A DNA stretch of 64,000 nt from Asterias amurensis (GCF_032118995.1 NC_092663.1:9176001-9240000); one strand, 5' to 3'; positions 1-12,850 are shown, counted from the stretch's first letter. A program made the numbers and translations. Notes: generated by a model from the letters alone, not told the origin.

Positions 1-340
1 GACCCTATTGGTAATTACTCAAAATATTTGTTAGCATAAAAACTTACATGGTAACTAGCGATGGAGAGCTGTTGATAGTATTAAACATTGTGATAGTTTT
101 TGAGAAAGAAGTTACTTCTCAGTAAAATATTCAAATTGAAAATTTGAGTTTCGAGTTCAAGGCATCTGAAAGCAAACAATTTGTGCGACAAGAGTGTATT
201 TTCTTCAATTGTTCTCCCCAACTTCGAGGACCAATAGAGTTCAAATTTTCACAGATTGGTTATTTCAAGCATATGTTGAGATACAGCAAGTGAAAAGACT
301 GGTCTTTGAAAATTACCATAGGTGTCAAGTGTCTTTTTAA
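1..340 (+). mobile_element. MITE-A copy, truncated at the window edge
   Basis: It shares GGTAATTACTCAAAAT, TTAGCATAAAA, GAGAAAGAAGT and the CTGGTCTTTGA end with nine other copies. The 5' terminal bases are outside the window. Confidence 0.8.
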
Positions 341-594
341 ACAGTCAGGCCATAGTATTAATGCTATGATAATTGGGGTTTATTTATTGTTATTTGACAC
401 AGAGAACAAAACATAAATGGTATCTTAGTATTATATACAGGTCTTAGATACTTTGGGCTATGGTTGAATTTGGGCATGATAGGCCTTGGCTGAGAGACAA
501 CTTCACAAATAATGGGGGTGGGCGCATAGCCATAAATGTGCACGCTTGTGCAGTAAGAGACAAAACTTTGTCGCTAACTAACTAGACCAGCAAA

Positions 595-676
595 CAAAGA
601 GTCTCATGGTCGAGCGGTCTAGGGTGGTGAAGTCAAGTTCTGTATTTTGCTAAATTTGAGTTCGAGTCCAAGCCTG
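595..676 (+). repeat. tRNA-like SINE head fragment
   Basis: ATGGTCGAGCGGTCTAG and GAGTTCGAGTCCAAGCC; a SINE body GAGCAAGACACTTTATCC continues at 952 after the foldback at 677-925, which split it. Confidence 0.7.
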
Positions 677-925
677 GGCCCAATTTCATGGCTCTGCTTA
701 CCGTAAGCACAGAATCGGCGCTTACGGAAGCACGGAATTCTGTGCTTACGGCAAGCGTATTTCACAGGTTAGTGGAGAATTTGCGCTTCTGCGCGTGCGT
801 ACTCCAGGTTACTAGGCATTCTACGCATACAAGGCTTGCGCAGAAATTTGGCGCTTGCACGAAAGCGTGGAATCGTGATCATAAGCGCAGAATTCGGAGG
901 TAAGCAGAGCCATGAAATTGGGCCC
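677..925. mobile_element. Foldback D family (GGGCCCAATTTCATGGCTCTG ends)
   Basis: GGGCCCAATTTCATGGCTCTG to CAGAGCCATGAAATTGGGCCC, arms with GGTAAGCACAGAATTC-like motifs. Confidence 0.88.
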
Positions 926-2029
926 TGGTCAGATGCCACACTTGTGTTCTTGAGCAAGACACTTTATCCTAATTGCTTCTCTCCAACCAGAAGTACAAAT
1001 TATGTGTACTGGCATTGGCAAGAGCTGGGAAGTAACCTGGAATAGACTGGCATCCTGTTAAGGGGAATACAAGTTTTCTCAGTCGTCCAACACGTACCCA
1101 GGAAACTGTATATAAATACCAGCCTGATGAGCAATATTGGCTCCAGACAGACGTCACCTTTTTCTCTTTCTTGTTTTGACCAGCTAATGCACACATTCCC
1201 AGTATTTGCAAAGTTGTTTATGGCCGGTCAACGGTTGAAGGCTCCTGTTTTACCAACAATTGCCACTTCAGCCAACGACAACGCCATCGCCAAAGTCAGT
1301 CATACAAGGCTTAGGACCCCATTCTTTTGATTATAACATAAATGTTAAGTGTTTATAGTACGGAAAACATTTATAACAGAGGTCTTACCACATAGTCCAG
1401 TGACAAAAACTAATCGTAAAATAAATTACAAGTTTGTGAACAAAAAATGCAAAAGAAAAAGAAACTTTAAAAAACACATAATCTACAAAAAAAATTTTTA
1501 GGCTAGATCGGTCATAAAAAGAATTTCAAATTCAGATGAGTAATCTGAAAACGTTATCAACGAAACAGCTAAGCATTTGTGCACAAATGCATTGTTTTGG
1601 AAAACACTTGAAAACCAAACCTTTTGTTTTCAAGGCGTAAATTCAAAAGTGACTCAACTTACTGTAATAACAAATCTGATTTTTATATAGCACTTAGTCC
1701 ATTGGCACTTCAAAGTACTTGTTATTTAATCAACAGGTATGCAGAACGCTTGAATCATTTGACTGACCCATCTATCGAACCACCTCGTATGGGATTCAAG
1801 TTGTGAGGGGTTACAAGGAGATGCAGAGTGAAACCAGCAGCCAACAACGCAAGAAACACAGGAGCAAACCCTTTCTCTTACGTATCAGGTTCGTTTGTTA
1901 CAGTGCAGATCTCGATGTGACCTGCATGTTCCACATCTGGGGCTGCAATTGGTCATGGCTAGCGAGGGCGCTATCACACATAAATGCATATCACACCGTG
2001 CGATAAGGCACAGGTACACTGATTCCAAA
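926..2029. other. SINE body remnant and unique-looking sequence
   Basis: The first 200 bp look like a SINE body (GAGCAAGACACTTTATCC, GGAATAGACTGGCATCC). The rest is AT-rich, with no supported exon. I searched this stretch on the minus strand for the next SLC38 exon (an LPY-A-M-like motif) and saw none. Confidence 0.5.
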
Positions 2030-4501
2030 GCGGCCCCCCCTCCCCCTTTACCACAAACCCAGACGTACCTATAATCCCAGACCCCAACATGCTTCAAACA
2101 AATTACTAGCTAGGTAGGACGCCCAAGCATCCCTTCCCCCTTTACCACAAACCCAGACGTACCTATAATCCCAGACCTCAGCATGCTACAAACAAATTAC
2201 TAGCTAGGTAGGACACCCAAGCACCCCTACCCCTTTACCACAAACCCAGACGTACCTATAATCCAAGACCCCCAGCATGCTACCAACAAATTACTAGCTA
2301 GGTAGGACGCCCAAGCATCCCTTCCCCTTTACCACAAACCCAGACGTACCTATAATCCAAGACCCCAGCATGCCACAAACAAATTACTAGCTAGGTAGGA
2401 CACCCAAGCATCCCTTCCCCTTTACCACAAACCCAGACGTACCTATAATCCAAGACCCCAGCATGCCACAAACAAATTACTAGCTAGGTAGGACGCCCAA
2501 GCATCCCTTCCCCCTTTACCACAAACCCAGACGTACCTATAATCCAAGACCCCAGCATGCCACAAACAAATTACTAGCTAGGTAGGACGCCCAAGCATCC
2601 CTTCCCCCTCTACCACAAACCCAGACGTACCTATAATCCCAGACCCCAGCATGCTTCAAACAAATTACTAGCTAGGTAGGACGCCCAAGCATCCCTCCCT
2701 TTACCACAAACCCAGACGTACCTATAATCCAAGACCCCCAGCATGCTACCAACAAATTACTAGCTAGGTAGGACGCCCAAGCATCCCTTCCCCTTTACCA
2801 CAAACCCAGACATACCTATAATCCAAGACCCCAGCATGCCACAAACAAATTACTAGCTAGGTAGGACGCCCAAGCATCCCTTCCCCCTCTACCACAAACC
2901 CAGACGTACCTATAATCCCAGACCCCAGCATGCTTCAAACAAATTACTAGCTAGGTAGGATGCCCAAGCATCCCTACCCCTTTACCACAAACCCAGACGT
3001 ACCTATAATCCCAGACCCCAGCATGCCACAAACAAATTACTAGCTAGGTAGGATGCCCAAGCATCCCTACCCCTTTACCACAAACACAGACGTACCTATA
3101 ATCCCAGACCCCAGCATGCTACAAACAAATTACTAGCTAGGTAGGACGCCCAAGCATCCCTTCCCCCTCTACCACAAACCCAGACGTACCTATAATCCCA
3201 GACCCCAGCATGCTTCAAACAAATTACTAGCTAGGTAGGACGCCCAAGCATCCCTTCCCCCTCTACCACAAACCCAGACGTACCTATAATCCCAGACCCC
3301 AGCATGCTTCAAACAAATTACTAGCTAGGTAGGATGCCCAAGCATCCCTACCCCTTTACCACAAACACAGACGTACCTATAATCCCAGACCCCAGCATGC
3401 CACAAACAAATTACTAGCTAGGTAGGACGCCCAAGCATCCCTTCCCCCTCTACCACAAACCCAGACATACCTATAATCCCAGACCCCAGCATGCTACAAA
3501 CAAATTACTAGCTAGGTAGGATGCCCAAGCATCCCTTCCCCCTCTACCACAAACCCAGACGTACCTATAATCCCAGACCCCAGCATGCCACAAACAAATT
3601 ACTAGCTAGGTAGGACACCCAAACACCCCTACCCCTTTACCACAAACCCAGACGTACCTATAATCCCAGACCCCAGCATGCTACAAACAAACAACTAGCT
3701 AGGTAGGATGCCCAAGCATCCCTTCCCCCTTTACCACAAACCCAGACGTACCTATAATCCCAGACCTCAGCATGCTACAAACAAATGACTAGCTAGGTAG
3801 GATGCCCAAGCATCCCTACCCCTTTACCACAAACACAGACGTACCTATAATCCCAGACCCCAGCATGCCACAAACAAATTACTAGCTAGGTAGGACGCCC
3901 AAGCATCCCTTCCCCCTTTACCACAAACCCAGACGTACCTATAATCCCAGACCCCAGCATGCTTCAAACAAATTACTAGCTAGGTAGGACGCCCAAGCAT
4001 CCCTTCCCCCTTTACCACAAACCCAGACGTACCTATAATCCCAGACCCCAGCATGCTACAAACAAACAACTAGCTAGGTAGGATGCCCAAGCATCCCTTC
4101 CCCCTTTACCACAAACCCAGACGTACCTATAATCCCAGACCCCAGCATGCTTCAAACAAATTACTAGCTAGGTAGGACGCCCAAGCATCCCTTCCCCCTT
4201 TACCACAAACCCAGACGTACCTATAATCCCAGACCCCAGCATGCTACAAACAAACAACTAGCTAGGTAGGATGCCCAAGCATCCCTTCCCCCTCTACCAC
4301 AAACCCAGACGTACCTATAATCCCAGACCCCAGCATGCTTCAAACAAATTACTAGCTAGGTAGGATGCCCAAGCATCCCTTCCCCCTTTACCACAAACCC
4401 AGACGTACCTATAATCCAAGACCCCAGCATGCTATCAACAAACTACTAGCTAGGTAGGATGCCCAAGAATCCCTACCCCTTTACCACAAACCCAGACGTA
4501 C
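2030..4501. repeat. Minisatellite of about 94 bp, about 27 units, starting at the SLC38A11-like exon 2 splice donor
   Basis: The motif AGACGTACCTATAATCC recurs every 93-95 bp from about 2061 to 4494, giving roughly 27 copies. Read in the gene's direction, each unit contains ATTATAG followed by GTACGTCTGG, identical to the exon 2 donor. Upstream of that is a diverged copy of the exon end: by eye 21 of 28 bases match between a typical unit and the real exon. The unit next to the exon matches in its intronic part too. The array therefore seems to have grown from the exon-intron junction into the intron. It contains no credible gene. Confidence 0.93.
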
Positions 4502-4649
4502 CTATAATTCCGGATCCAAGAATGCTATTAGCGATATTGAAGCTAGCTCCGGGGATGCCACTGCGATCTTGATCTTTGGAATCATCAAGGGCTGCCTCTG
4601 CCCCTTTCTCAACCAGCTGTGCTGTGTCATGAGTCGCCATCGGCATCAT
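4502..4649 (-). CDS. SLC38A11: SLC38A11-like exon 2 (start of TM1, ends inside the GSGIIG motif)
   Basis: This exon is 49 codons plus one base. The splice donor splits the glycine codon after GSGII, in the region that is unwound in TM1 of this fold. The last ~28 exon bases and the donor are the first unit of the tandem array that fills the following intron. Confidence 0.8.
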
Positions 4650-7600
4650 CTGAAAATCATCAAATAAAAACAAAACCTCAATGAATGTAGACAAATCCTG
4701 ATACTTCACGTAGCCAACAGAGGGGATAGCCCCTATGCCCCCAGGGGCCAATTTCATAGCGCTGCTAAGCACAAAAATTTGCTCAGCATGAAATTTTTGC
4801 CTCGATAAAAACAAAATTACCAACCAAATTTCCACATGTTTTGAGGATTTAAACAAACAACAGTTGAATACAAGTAACAAGCAATATATGCAAAAAATGG
4901 AAATATGGTTGGTAACCCTGTTTTTATCAAGGAAGATATTTCATGCTAATTTCATGAAATTGGACCCTGGTCTTGCCTTGGTGCCCTTGAAATGCTCAAG
5001 TAGAAATTTACAATTTCCTTATGCCTTGGTGCCCTTGCCCTTTCAAAAACGAAGCAAACAGGGATGTGTAGTCAGCCTAATAGATTGGGTGAAATACTCT
5101 AAAAAGTAACAACCACAAACAACTTAATGTATCTGGTAATGGTAAGAAGCACTGCAGCAGTTGATAGTATAAACTTTTTACGAATAACAATTTTACAAAG
5201 ATTTTAAAAGACACACCAAAAAGAACTCCAAAGGAAACAAAATAGGTTTTTCATAAAAAAAACTAAAAATGCAAATTATTCATTTCAACTTGAAATATGC
5301 CCCTTTATATGCTAACCCTAGGGTTGGCTCACTAACAACTAACAATGTAACTCTACTCTCAAGCACGGGTAGCTTTTCCAAGAAAATAGCTGTTCCCGGG
5401 ATATGGCTATTCCCAGGAATTGGCAATTCTCCAGGAGTTTGCCAGGGTTAAAGACAGTGGACACTATTGGCATGATTGGTAATTGTCAAAGACCAGTCTT
5501 CTCACTTGGTGTATCTCAACATATGCATAAAATAACAACCCTGTGAAAATTTGAGCTCAATTAGTCATCGAACTTGCGAGATAAAAATGAAAGAAAAAAC
5601 ACCCTTGTTGTCACATGAAGTTGTGTGCGTTTAGATGCTTGATTTCGAGACCTCAAATTCTAAATCTGAGGTCTCAAAATCAAATTCATGGAAAATTACT
5701 TCTTTCTCGAAAACTACATTACTTCAGAGGGAGCCGTTTCTCACAATGTTTTATACCATCAACCTCTCCCTATTACTCATTACCAAGTAAAGTTTGATGT
5801 TAATAATTATTTTGAGTAATTACCAATAGTGTCCACTGCCTTTAATAACTCAGGTGTGAAAGGGGTTCAGTCAATGCCTGAGTGCCCCTTGAAACATTCC
5901 AGTGGGAATTGCACCCTTTCCCACAGAAACAAATTTCTTCCCCTTATGAGAAACCATGAATCTGGCAGTGTGCTCCACTTAAAAACTGTCATTATTTAGC
6001 TTAGAAACCATCACTTACATGAACTCTATGAAATAATAGGTTAAATTTATTACGGAATTGCCTTTGTAATTTCCTTTGTAATTTTAACCCACACGGTAAC
6101 ACCTGTCAGGTATAAAAACGGTTATAATGTATTTATAAATTATACATTACAGCTAAGAAAACAAGCAGTAAACACGAACTCTATTTAATAATAGGTTAAA
6201 TTTCTGATGGAATTTTCTTTTTAATTTTAACCCACACTGTAACAAACTAACACCTGCTAGGTATAAAAAGGACTCTAATGTATTTATACATAAATACCAT
6301 TAAAGCTTAGAAAACAATCAGTAACATGAACTCTATGAAATAATAGGTTAAATTTCGGACAGAATTTTCTTGGTAATTTTATCCCACACTGTAACAAACT
6401 AACACCTGCTAGGTATAAAAAGGACTCTAATGTATTTATACATAAATACCATTAAAGCGTAGAAAACAATCAGTAACATGAACTCTATGAAATAATAGGT
6501 TAAATTTCGGACAGAATTTTCTTGGTAATTTTATCCCACACTGTAACAAACTAACACCTGCTAGGTATAATAAGGGCTCTAATGTGTTTATACATATTAC
6601 AGACAAAAAAACAATCAATTCAATTGTTTTATTGTCACACATTACATACAGTGAAATTCACTCCAGCTTGCGAGTCTAAAAATATTAAAAAATTACAAAA
6701 AATACAGAAAATCAGTAACATGAACTCTATGAAATAATAGGTTAAATATCTGACAGAATTTTCTTTGTAATTTCCTTTGTAATTCTAACCCACACTGTAA
6801 CACCTGCCAGGTATAAAAGGGCTATAATGTGTTTACAAATACATAAATACATTACAGCCTAGAAAACAATCAATTCAATTGTTTTATTGTCACACATAAA
6901 GTGAAATTCACTCCAGTCTAAAAATATTAAAAATTACAAAAAATTACAGAAAATCAGTAACATGAACTCTTTGAAATAATAGGTTAAATTTCTGACAGAA
7001 TTTTCTTTGTAACACCTTCCAGCAGATGCTCTAAACCTCACCATCCTTTTTCAATTTTAATGGATCACCCTATGAATAACTAGCCATTGTACAACGGCGA
7101 GAGTTATTAAAATCTTGTGGACAGCATCTGACCGCAAACCCGTCACACAATATCAGCCCATATGGTGTATACATGTCTAATACACCACCAATCAATATGA
7201 TAATTTGATTTTCATTCCGCAGCGGATCAAGCAGCATGGACTGATGAAGGTGGGGAGGCTGGGGGACAACGCTGGCATGCAAGGACCGTCTTCACTCCCT
7301 GTTCAGGAGAATTTCCTCCCACGTAGCTTTACGATAATAAGAAATAGACACACAGAATATCAGACGGTGGATGATGCTACATTATGCACCGGTAACTAGA
7401 AACATATGAAGATGTTCACCAGCGTGTTGACTGAAACGACAAATCACCAGGCCTGATACCTCATGGAGACAACAAAGGCAATTGCCCACATGTCATTGCC
7501 TTGGTGCCCCTTTCCCATACTTTAAAGACACTGGACACTATTGGTAATTGTCAAAGACCAGTCTTTACACTTGCTGTATCGCAACATATGCATAAAATAA

Positions 7601-10600
7601 CAAACCTGTGAAAATTTGAGCTCAATCGGTCGTCGAAGTTGCGAGATAATATTGAGAGAAAAAAACACCCTTGTCACACGAAGTTGTGTGCGTTCAGATG
7701 CTTGATTTCGAGACCTCAAGTTCTAAATCTGCGGTCTCGAAATGGAAAATTACTTCTTTCTCGAAAACTACTCCACTTCAGAGGGAGTCATTCTCACAAT
7801 GTATCAACCTCTCCCCATTACTTGTTACCAAGTAAGGTTTTATGCTAATAAATATTTTGAGTAATTACCAATAGTGTCCATTGCCTTTAAATGTGCCCTG
7901 TAATTTTGCCTGTAAGCATTGTGTTGACAAAACCCAATCTATGGCCCTACTTAAAAGCAGCTTTCGATTCATGCGCTAGACGCCTACGCTAAAAAATTTA
8001 GAAAGCTTTTGCGTAGAATCCTGATGCCATTTTGATACACAGAATACTTCAATGTGGACGCAGGTATCGTAATATCTTAATTTAATCGACTGAGTCCATT
8101 TGCATACATACATGTATTTTGACTCTTGACATTTACACAAGTGCGAGACATTCGATACAGAAAATCATTTTTGTCAGGATATCGACATATTTTGGCATTA
8201 AATGATCATTTCACAAATTTTGCAAAAAAGTTCACAAAGGCATGATGTTGAGCTACATGTACGGTAGGCCTATATGAACATATTAAAACCTTTTTCACTT
8301 TTGTATTTCTTATCCCTGTGGAGGCCGATGACATACTTTCAGAATGTGTCCCTACATGTATATCACGGGGTTTCGCTAGCCGATACACAAACAAATTATG
8401 ATAAATAAATCTTGATAGGCCTAACTATTTTTTTTTCACAAAAAAAACATCAAGAGAAAAACCATGCTCCAGATTGCATAGTACATTATAGGACAAGATA
8501 AACGATAAACACCAAGTAGAAAACATTCTAAAAAGTTGTGACCAGGGCCCAATTTCATAGCGCTGCTAAGCACACAAATTTGCTTAGCATGAAATTTCTT
8601 CCTTGATAAAAACAGGGTTACCATTTACCAACCATATTTCCATTTTTTTCACATTGCGTGTTACTTGTATTCAACTGTTGTTTGTTTATCCTCAAAACCA
8701 CGTGGAAATTTGGATGGTAATTCTGTTTTTATCGAAGCCAAAATTTCATGCTAAGCAAATTTTTGTGCTTAGCAGCGCTATGATATTGGCCCCTTGTTCC
8801 CATTCAGCTTGCTTCAGCCAAACGTCAACAAATTTGGGTTTAGAACGCCCCAGGGTTTAGACAAATCCTAGGTAGAACCCTGGGAGTAACCATTTAATTG
8901 CTTGATTTGTCAGTCCAGCCTGCTCACTACATCAGCATTAGGCCAAATAAAATAAAAAACCATTTGATCGTCCCCTCCCTCATCCTTTTTTAAGGTTGCA
9001 CCTTTCTTTAAAAAAAAAAAATTCTACTTTTTTTTTTCAAAAAGAGTGGTTACCTTAAACTGAAGAATTGGTGGCCAGTTTTAATTGAAATGCTTGGATG
9101 CAATCTTTGAAAGAAATAAAAAATAAAAAAGCCCTCATCCTCTTCTTTTTAAAAAACTCGGACGATCAACTGTTTTTCTTTTTTTCTTACTTGGCCTTAT
9201 GTCCATGTCATGTATTCTGTGAAGTGGAGCGTGACCCAAAGGTATTCTAGAATTTTTAACAAAGGTATTTGAGCCATTCTTTTCTTTGTACTATTGATTG
9301 GAAAAAGCAACAACCACCTTGCAATGTGCCGCACATTCATCCAAACACAGGCAGCAATGCTTACGTTCTGACATAATAAACATTTACAATGGAGGAAGGA
9401 ACGATGCCCAGTGTGCTGTAAACCACTTGCAGCCACTCTAATTAGATGCGCAGAGAGATGGCCGAAAGCCTACGGGGGCGACAGGCTGTGGGAATTAGTT
9501 GCAACTGAATCCACTTATATATTACACTTAAAACCCATTGAGGGGATTTGTGTAGTCTTACCGTAGAGGATTTAAGTATGGGCAGTACGGTTTATTATTT
9601 TCAAGCATTGTCCTTGTTCATTTTGTTTGCGGTTTTACTCTCCGAGATATTTACAATTCAATCTTTAAAAGTTCTTATTTTGAGAAAAAGGCTACCTTTG
9701 TTATTTCGAGCGATTCTTACAGTAACCTTTGGACTACCTGGTTAAGAGCCCACTGTAGAGCTGTTGATATTGTAAACATTGCTAGAAAAGACAACCTTTG
9801 ATGTATGTAGTTTCAGAGAAAAGGGGTTATTTTTCACACATCGTTTCTCAGACATACGACATGTATGAAAACACACAGTTCCATGCAACAAGGGTGTTTT
9901 TTTCTGTCAGTATTTGTTTGCAACTTCGCTGACCAGTTGAGCTCAAATTTTCACAGGTTTGTGATTTTATGCAACGAAAAATTGGCAAACATTTTAAGTT
10001 CCCACAGATTTGTTTACACATGTTTATTTTGTTTTTATATTGCGATGCGAGGGCGTGATTTATCCTACACCAACTCGGGACTTGGTCGCAGCCCTCCACT
10101 CTTTTAATGTACTTTGTAAGTAATTTATTTGAACAAAGAAATTGACAAAATAGGGACACTGCCAACATAAGGCTAGATAGCTCAGTTGGTAGAGTGTCAG
10201 CATGTTAATATGGAGGCCATTGGTTTGAATATCACTCTAGTCAATAAATTCTTGGTTAAACCCCAAAATCATTTGAAATATTTCTGTTTTGGGGTTGAAC
10301 GGGAAATTGACTAGAGTGGGATTCGAACCATATCGTTGGTTCGAGTCCCACTCTAGTCGATTCTTTGTTCAACCCCAAAACTCATTTCAAAATTTACCCA
10401 GTCAGTTTCCCTTGTGGTTTATATTGATATCTGAAACAAAAAGTCACATCCCTTTAAGGTGATCCCCTGGCTGCCGCTTCCCAGGTTGTATCGTAATTTG
10501 GGTGTGATCCCTAGCTACACGGCAGTTAACGGTTGTTTGGCTTCTGACTGGCACCCCCGAACAAAGTTATTAACAAAATAGGGACACCGCCAATATAGCT

Positions 10601-12446
10601 CAGTTGGTAGAGCGCCGGCACGTTAATCCGGAGATCGTTGGTTCGAATCCCACTCTAGTCAATTCTTTGTTCAACCCCCAAAACTAATTTATTTGTAATA
10701 AACCTTTTGTGACAGTACTCAAAGAATATACATTAAATGAAATTTTTCAAAATGAACAAAATAATAAACAATCAATATTCTGACAAGATTAAATTCTTAT
10801 GGGGTTTTAAAACAAAGAGAAATTGACAATAGAGCAGGATTTGAACCATGGACCTCTGAATTAAACGTGCCAGTGCTCTACCAACTGAGCTATGTAGTGC
10901 ATTGTTGGGTTTCCCTATTTTGTGGTGCCAGTCAGAAGCCATACAACCGTTGCAGGGTTCACACCCATGCCTCCTGGCTGGCACACCAGTCTATAATATG
11001 TAATTGTGACAGCAAACCAATAATAATACACATCATTTATGAAATGAGAAGAACAGTGTGGGAACCATTGGGCGCTCCTCATTGTTCCATTGTTGGGCTG
11101 CATGAAACTACAGAAACATCCCTTACCCAATATCAATAGACTTACTGAACTATTATATTTGGCGTGTCGTTTTATTATTTTTGGTTTGTCTGGCTGGCTG
11201 CTGGTGTGTGAAAACCACTAACAGGCTGATCAAAAGATTTATCAGTCTGTTTTGGGGTAAACTTCTTTTCATGTCTTCAGTTAATTGAGCATGTCCGTTC
11301 AACCGTGTTCATTTTCCAATGGATTTAACAATGGATAAGCGACCACCTCTGAAAAGTATGCTTCAGAAACACTTTACTGAAGCATCCTGAAGTAAAGGGA
11401 AAATTCAACTGTGTTTTTAGCCTTTTAGACCTTGCATGGTGCACAAAATAACTTTCAAGAAGAAGCCTCAACTCTGAGTGAAGCTTATTTTTTTCTCAAT
11501 GTTTCATCACCCAGATTGCTTGACTCGGTTAACTGAGCATGTTTATTCAACTGTGTTAATTTTCCAATGGGATTATAACAATGGATGAGCGGCCTTCTTT
11601 TTATCCAAAGATTTTAGTGCAGAAAGAAAGTTCCTGCCTACCCACAACGCATTGCGGTTCTGCATCCCGATAAACCTTATTCACAACATCACAAAAATAT
11701 TGGCACTTGCGATTGATTTAAGGACATTGCATGCATCTTTGCATACATGCGCATAATAATATAACGACAACACACAATGTCTGCTCACTTTTATAGTTTC
11801 ATGACATCCCACATGTCTGTGTGCATACAAAATGCTCAGATAATTTTCAGCAGTATGCAATGTCTGTTCAGGGCACCATAGATCATTGTTTGTTTTTTTG
11901 TTTTTTTTAATGATCCATATCTCACTTTCTCACTCACCTTAAAAAAAAAAAGGAGTATCATTTGAATTAAATAGGCCTACTACTAGGCCCTACTACTACT
12001 ATTAGTACTACCTAGGCCTAGACACTAACTAATTTAATAAACGAATTTCATAAATAACGAATGAAAAAGTGGTGGCAGGATACAACATTTTCCCTTACTA
12101 ACTTAGCAAGTGAAAAGTGAGGAAAACCTGTTAAAAATTGCAAACATAATAATAATATTAATTATTTAAAAACAAACAAATTTAGTTATTGAATATTTCA
12201 ATGACCATGATGATGTTCATGCTACATATCTGATGACATTGACAAGTTACTTCAAGTAGAAAGTCAAGAAACTAGTCGACACCTGGCCCCCAGGTAAATA
12301 CAAATAAACGAAGAACGCAACAATACAATACAAAGCTTGTATTTTGCAGAGAGGTTTATTGTGTTTCTTTTTTCTTTCCATCTTTTGTTTTTTTAATTTA
12401 CCTCATTGCTGGCTATGTGCGTCTTCTCGGTTGGGCTTTCCGCCAT
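4502..12446 (-). CDS. SLC38A11: SLC38A11-like sodium-coupled neutral amino acid transporter, 5' part (two coding exons)
   Basis: Coding exons are 12402-12446 (15 codons from an ATG, donor GAG|GTAAAT) and 4502-4649 (acceptor TTTTCAG, donor ATAG|GTACGT). They join in phase 0 to give about 64 residues. Residues 1-48 are a polar, acidic cytosolic tail. Residues 49-64 hold SFNIANSILGSGIIG, the start of transmembrane helix 1 in the SLC38/AVT amino acid transporter family. The NSI(I/L)GSGIIG form is closest to SLC38A11 as I recall it; SLC38A7/8 have a GAGLLNFP form. The family moves neutral amino acids across membranes with about eleven helices, and all remaining helices must lie beyond base 1. Exon 2 itself begins with two Met codons, so a shorter start is possible. 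Intron 1 is 7.8 kb and filled with MITEs and SINEs. The family assignment is firm; the exact paralogue is less so. Confidence 0.8.
4744..4975. mobile_element. Foldback C family (CCAATTTCATAGCGCTGC ends), SLC38A11-like intron 1
   Basis: GGCCAATTTCATAGCGCTGC to TTCATGAAATTGGACCC, arms with GATAAAAACAAAATTACC / GGTAACCCTGTTTTTATC. It begins 95 bp upstream of exon 2. Confidence 0.87.
5448..5845 (-). mobile_element. MITE-A copy flanked by TTAA
   Basis: TTAA-AGACAGTGGACACT at one end and GTGTCCACTGCCT-TTAA at the other. About 390 bp, no coding capacity beyond chance 60-residue frames. Confidence 0.88.
6010..7020. repeat. Tandem repeat, six units of about 152 bp or about 242 bp (SLC38A11-like intron 1)
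   Basis: GAACTCTATGAAATAATAGG recurs at about 6020, 6176, 6328, 6480, 6722 and 6965. The first units are 152-156 bp. The last two are 242 bp because they include an extra CAATTCAATTGTTTTATTGTC segment. No coding capacity. Confidence 0.88.
7522..7890 (-). mobile_element. MITE-A copy flanked by TTAA
   Basis: TTAA-AGACACTGGACACT to GTGTCCATTGCCT-TTAA. Internal GAGACCTCAAG and GAGGTCTCGA-type inverted motifs as in other copies. Confidence 0.88.
8545..8795. mobile_element. Foldback C family copy
   Basis: GGGCCCAATTTCATAGCGCTG to CAGCGCTATGATATTGGCCCC. Confidence 0.88.
9750..10000 (+). mobile_element. Degenerate MITE-A copy
   Basis: Scattered matches such as AAGGGTGTTTTTT, CAAATTTTCACAGG and TTATGCA in the right order, but both termini are lost. 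Confidence 0.55.
10160..10700 (+). repeat. tRNA-derived SINE cluster (two or three tandem copies)
   Basis: TAGCTCAGTTGGTAGAG (pol III A box) occurs at 10178 and 10597 and GGTTCGAATCCC (B box) at 10641, with a shared tail ATTCTTTGTTCAACCCC. An extra body fragment lies at 10312-10400. The anticodon stem does not fold properly, so these are SINEs and not tRNA genes. Confidence 0.82.
10790..10985 (-). repeat. tRNA-derived SINE, antisense copy
   Basis: GGATTTGAACCATGG and CTCTACCAACTGAGCTA are the inverted B and A boxes of the family at 10160. Confidence 0.8.
10986..12401. other. SLC38A11-like intron 1, 5' part, no feature seen
   Basis: AT-rich DNA with short duplicated segments, for example GAGCATGTCCGTTCAACCGTG at 11287 resembling GAGCATGTTTATTCAACTGTG at 11536. 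No gene or complete element is supported. Confidence 0.5.
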
Positions 12447-12850
12447 GATGATTGATGATGAATCGACGAGACGACCTCTTCACGTCAAAAGGACAACTTC
12501 CCGACTACAAAATCCTTAAATTTGTCTCTTGCGTCTATCTCCTGCCAATTCCAACAAGATGGTATGAAATGCAGCACAAACCCAACTCAAAGAGACATCC
12601 ACAGGGAGATGAAAGCAGTCAGCAGCAGAGCAGGCAGGAGATGGTGGTGTCACTCGACCGTGAAGAGGCGCAGGATCACGGCGCTCGGAGGAGGTCGAGG
12701 AGGCAGAACTGGCAACCCGTTTAGCGAGTCAGAGTCTTGTACACTGCGGTCGTCGATGTTGTATTTACCTTTGCTCTCGGTTCGGTAAAGCCTGGATGCA
12801 ATGTATCTGAAGATGACGAGGGAAATAAATTATGACAAATTAGAGACCTA
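12447..12850 (-). promoter_or_regulatory. Probable 5' UTR and promoter region of the SLC38A11-like gene
   Basis: This is relatively GC-rich, repeat-free sequence directly upstream of the ATG at 12446 on the minus strand. Plus-strand open frames here (90 and 88 residues) show no family motif. The transcription start cannot be fixed from sequence alone. Confidence 0.35.

Noticed and set aside
1781..1880. Hydrophobic minus-strand stretch (GFAPVFLALLAAGFTL) as the next SLC38 exon
   Set aside because: No acceptor with a pyrimidine tract in the right phase, and the sequence does not match TM1-TM2 of SLC38 proteins.
2030..4500. CRISPR-like array
   Set aside because: Units are continuous 94-bp repeats without unique spacers, and this is animal DNA.
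10170..10920. tRNA genes
   Set aside because: A and B boxes are clear, but the acceptor and anticodon stems do not pair and a shared non-tRNA tail follows; these are SINEs.
12452..12788. Plus-strand frames of 90 and 88 residues
   Set aside because: Fall in the probable 5' UTR/promoter of the SLC38A11-like gene and show no homology I recognise.
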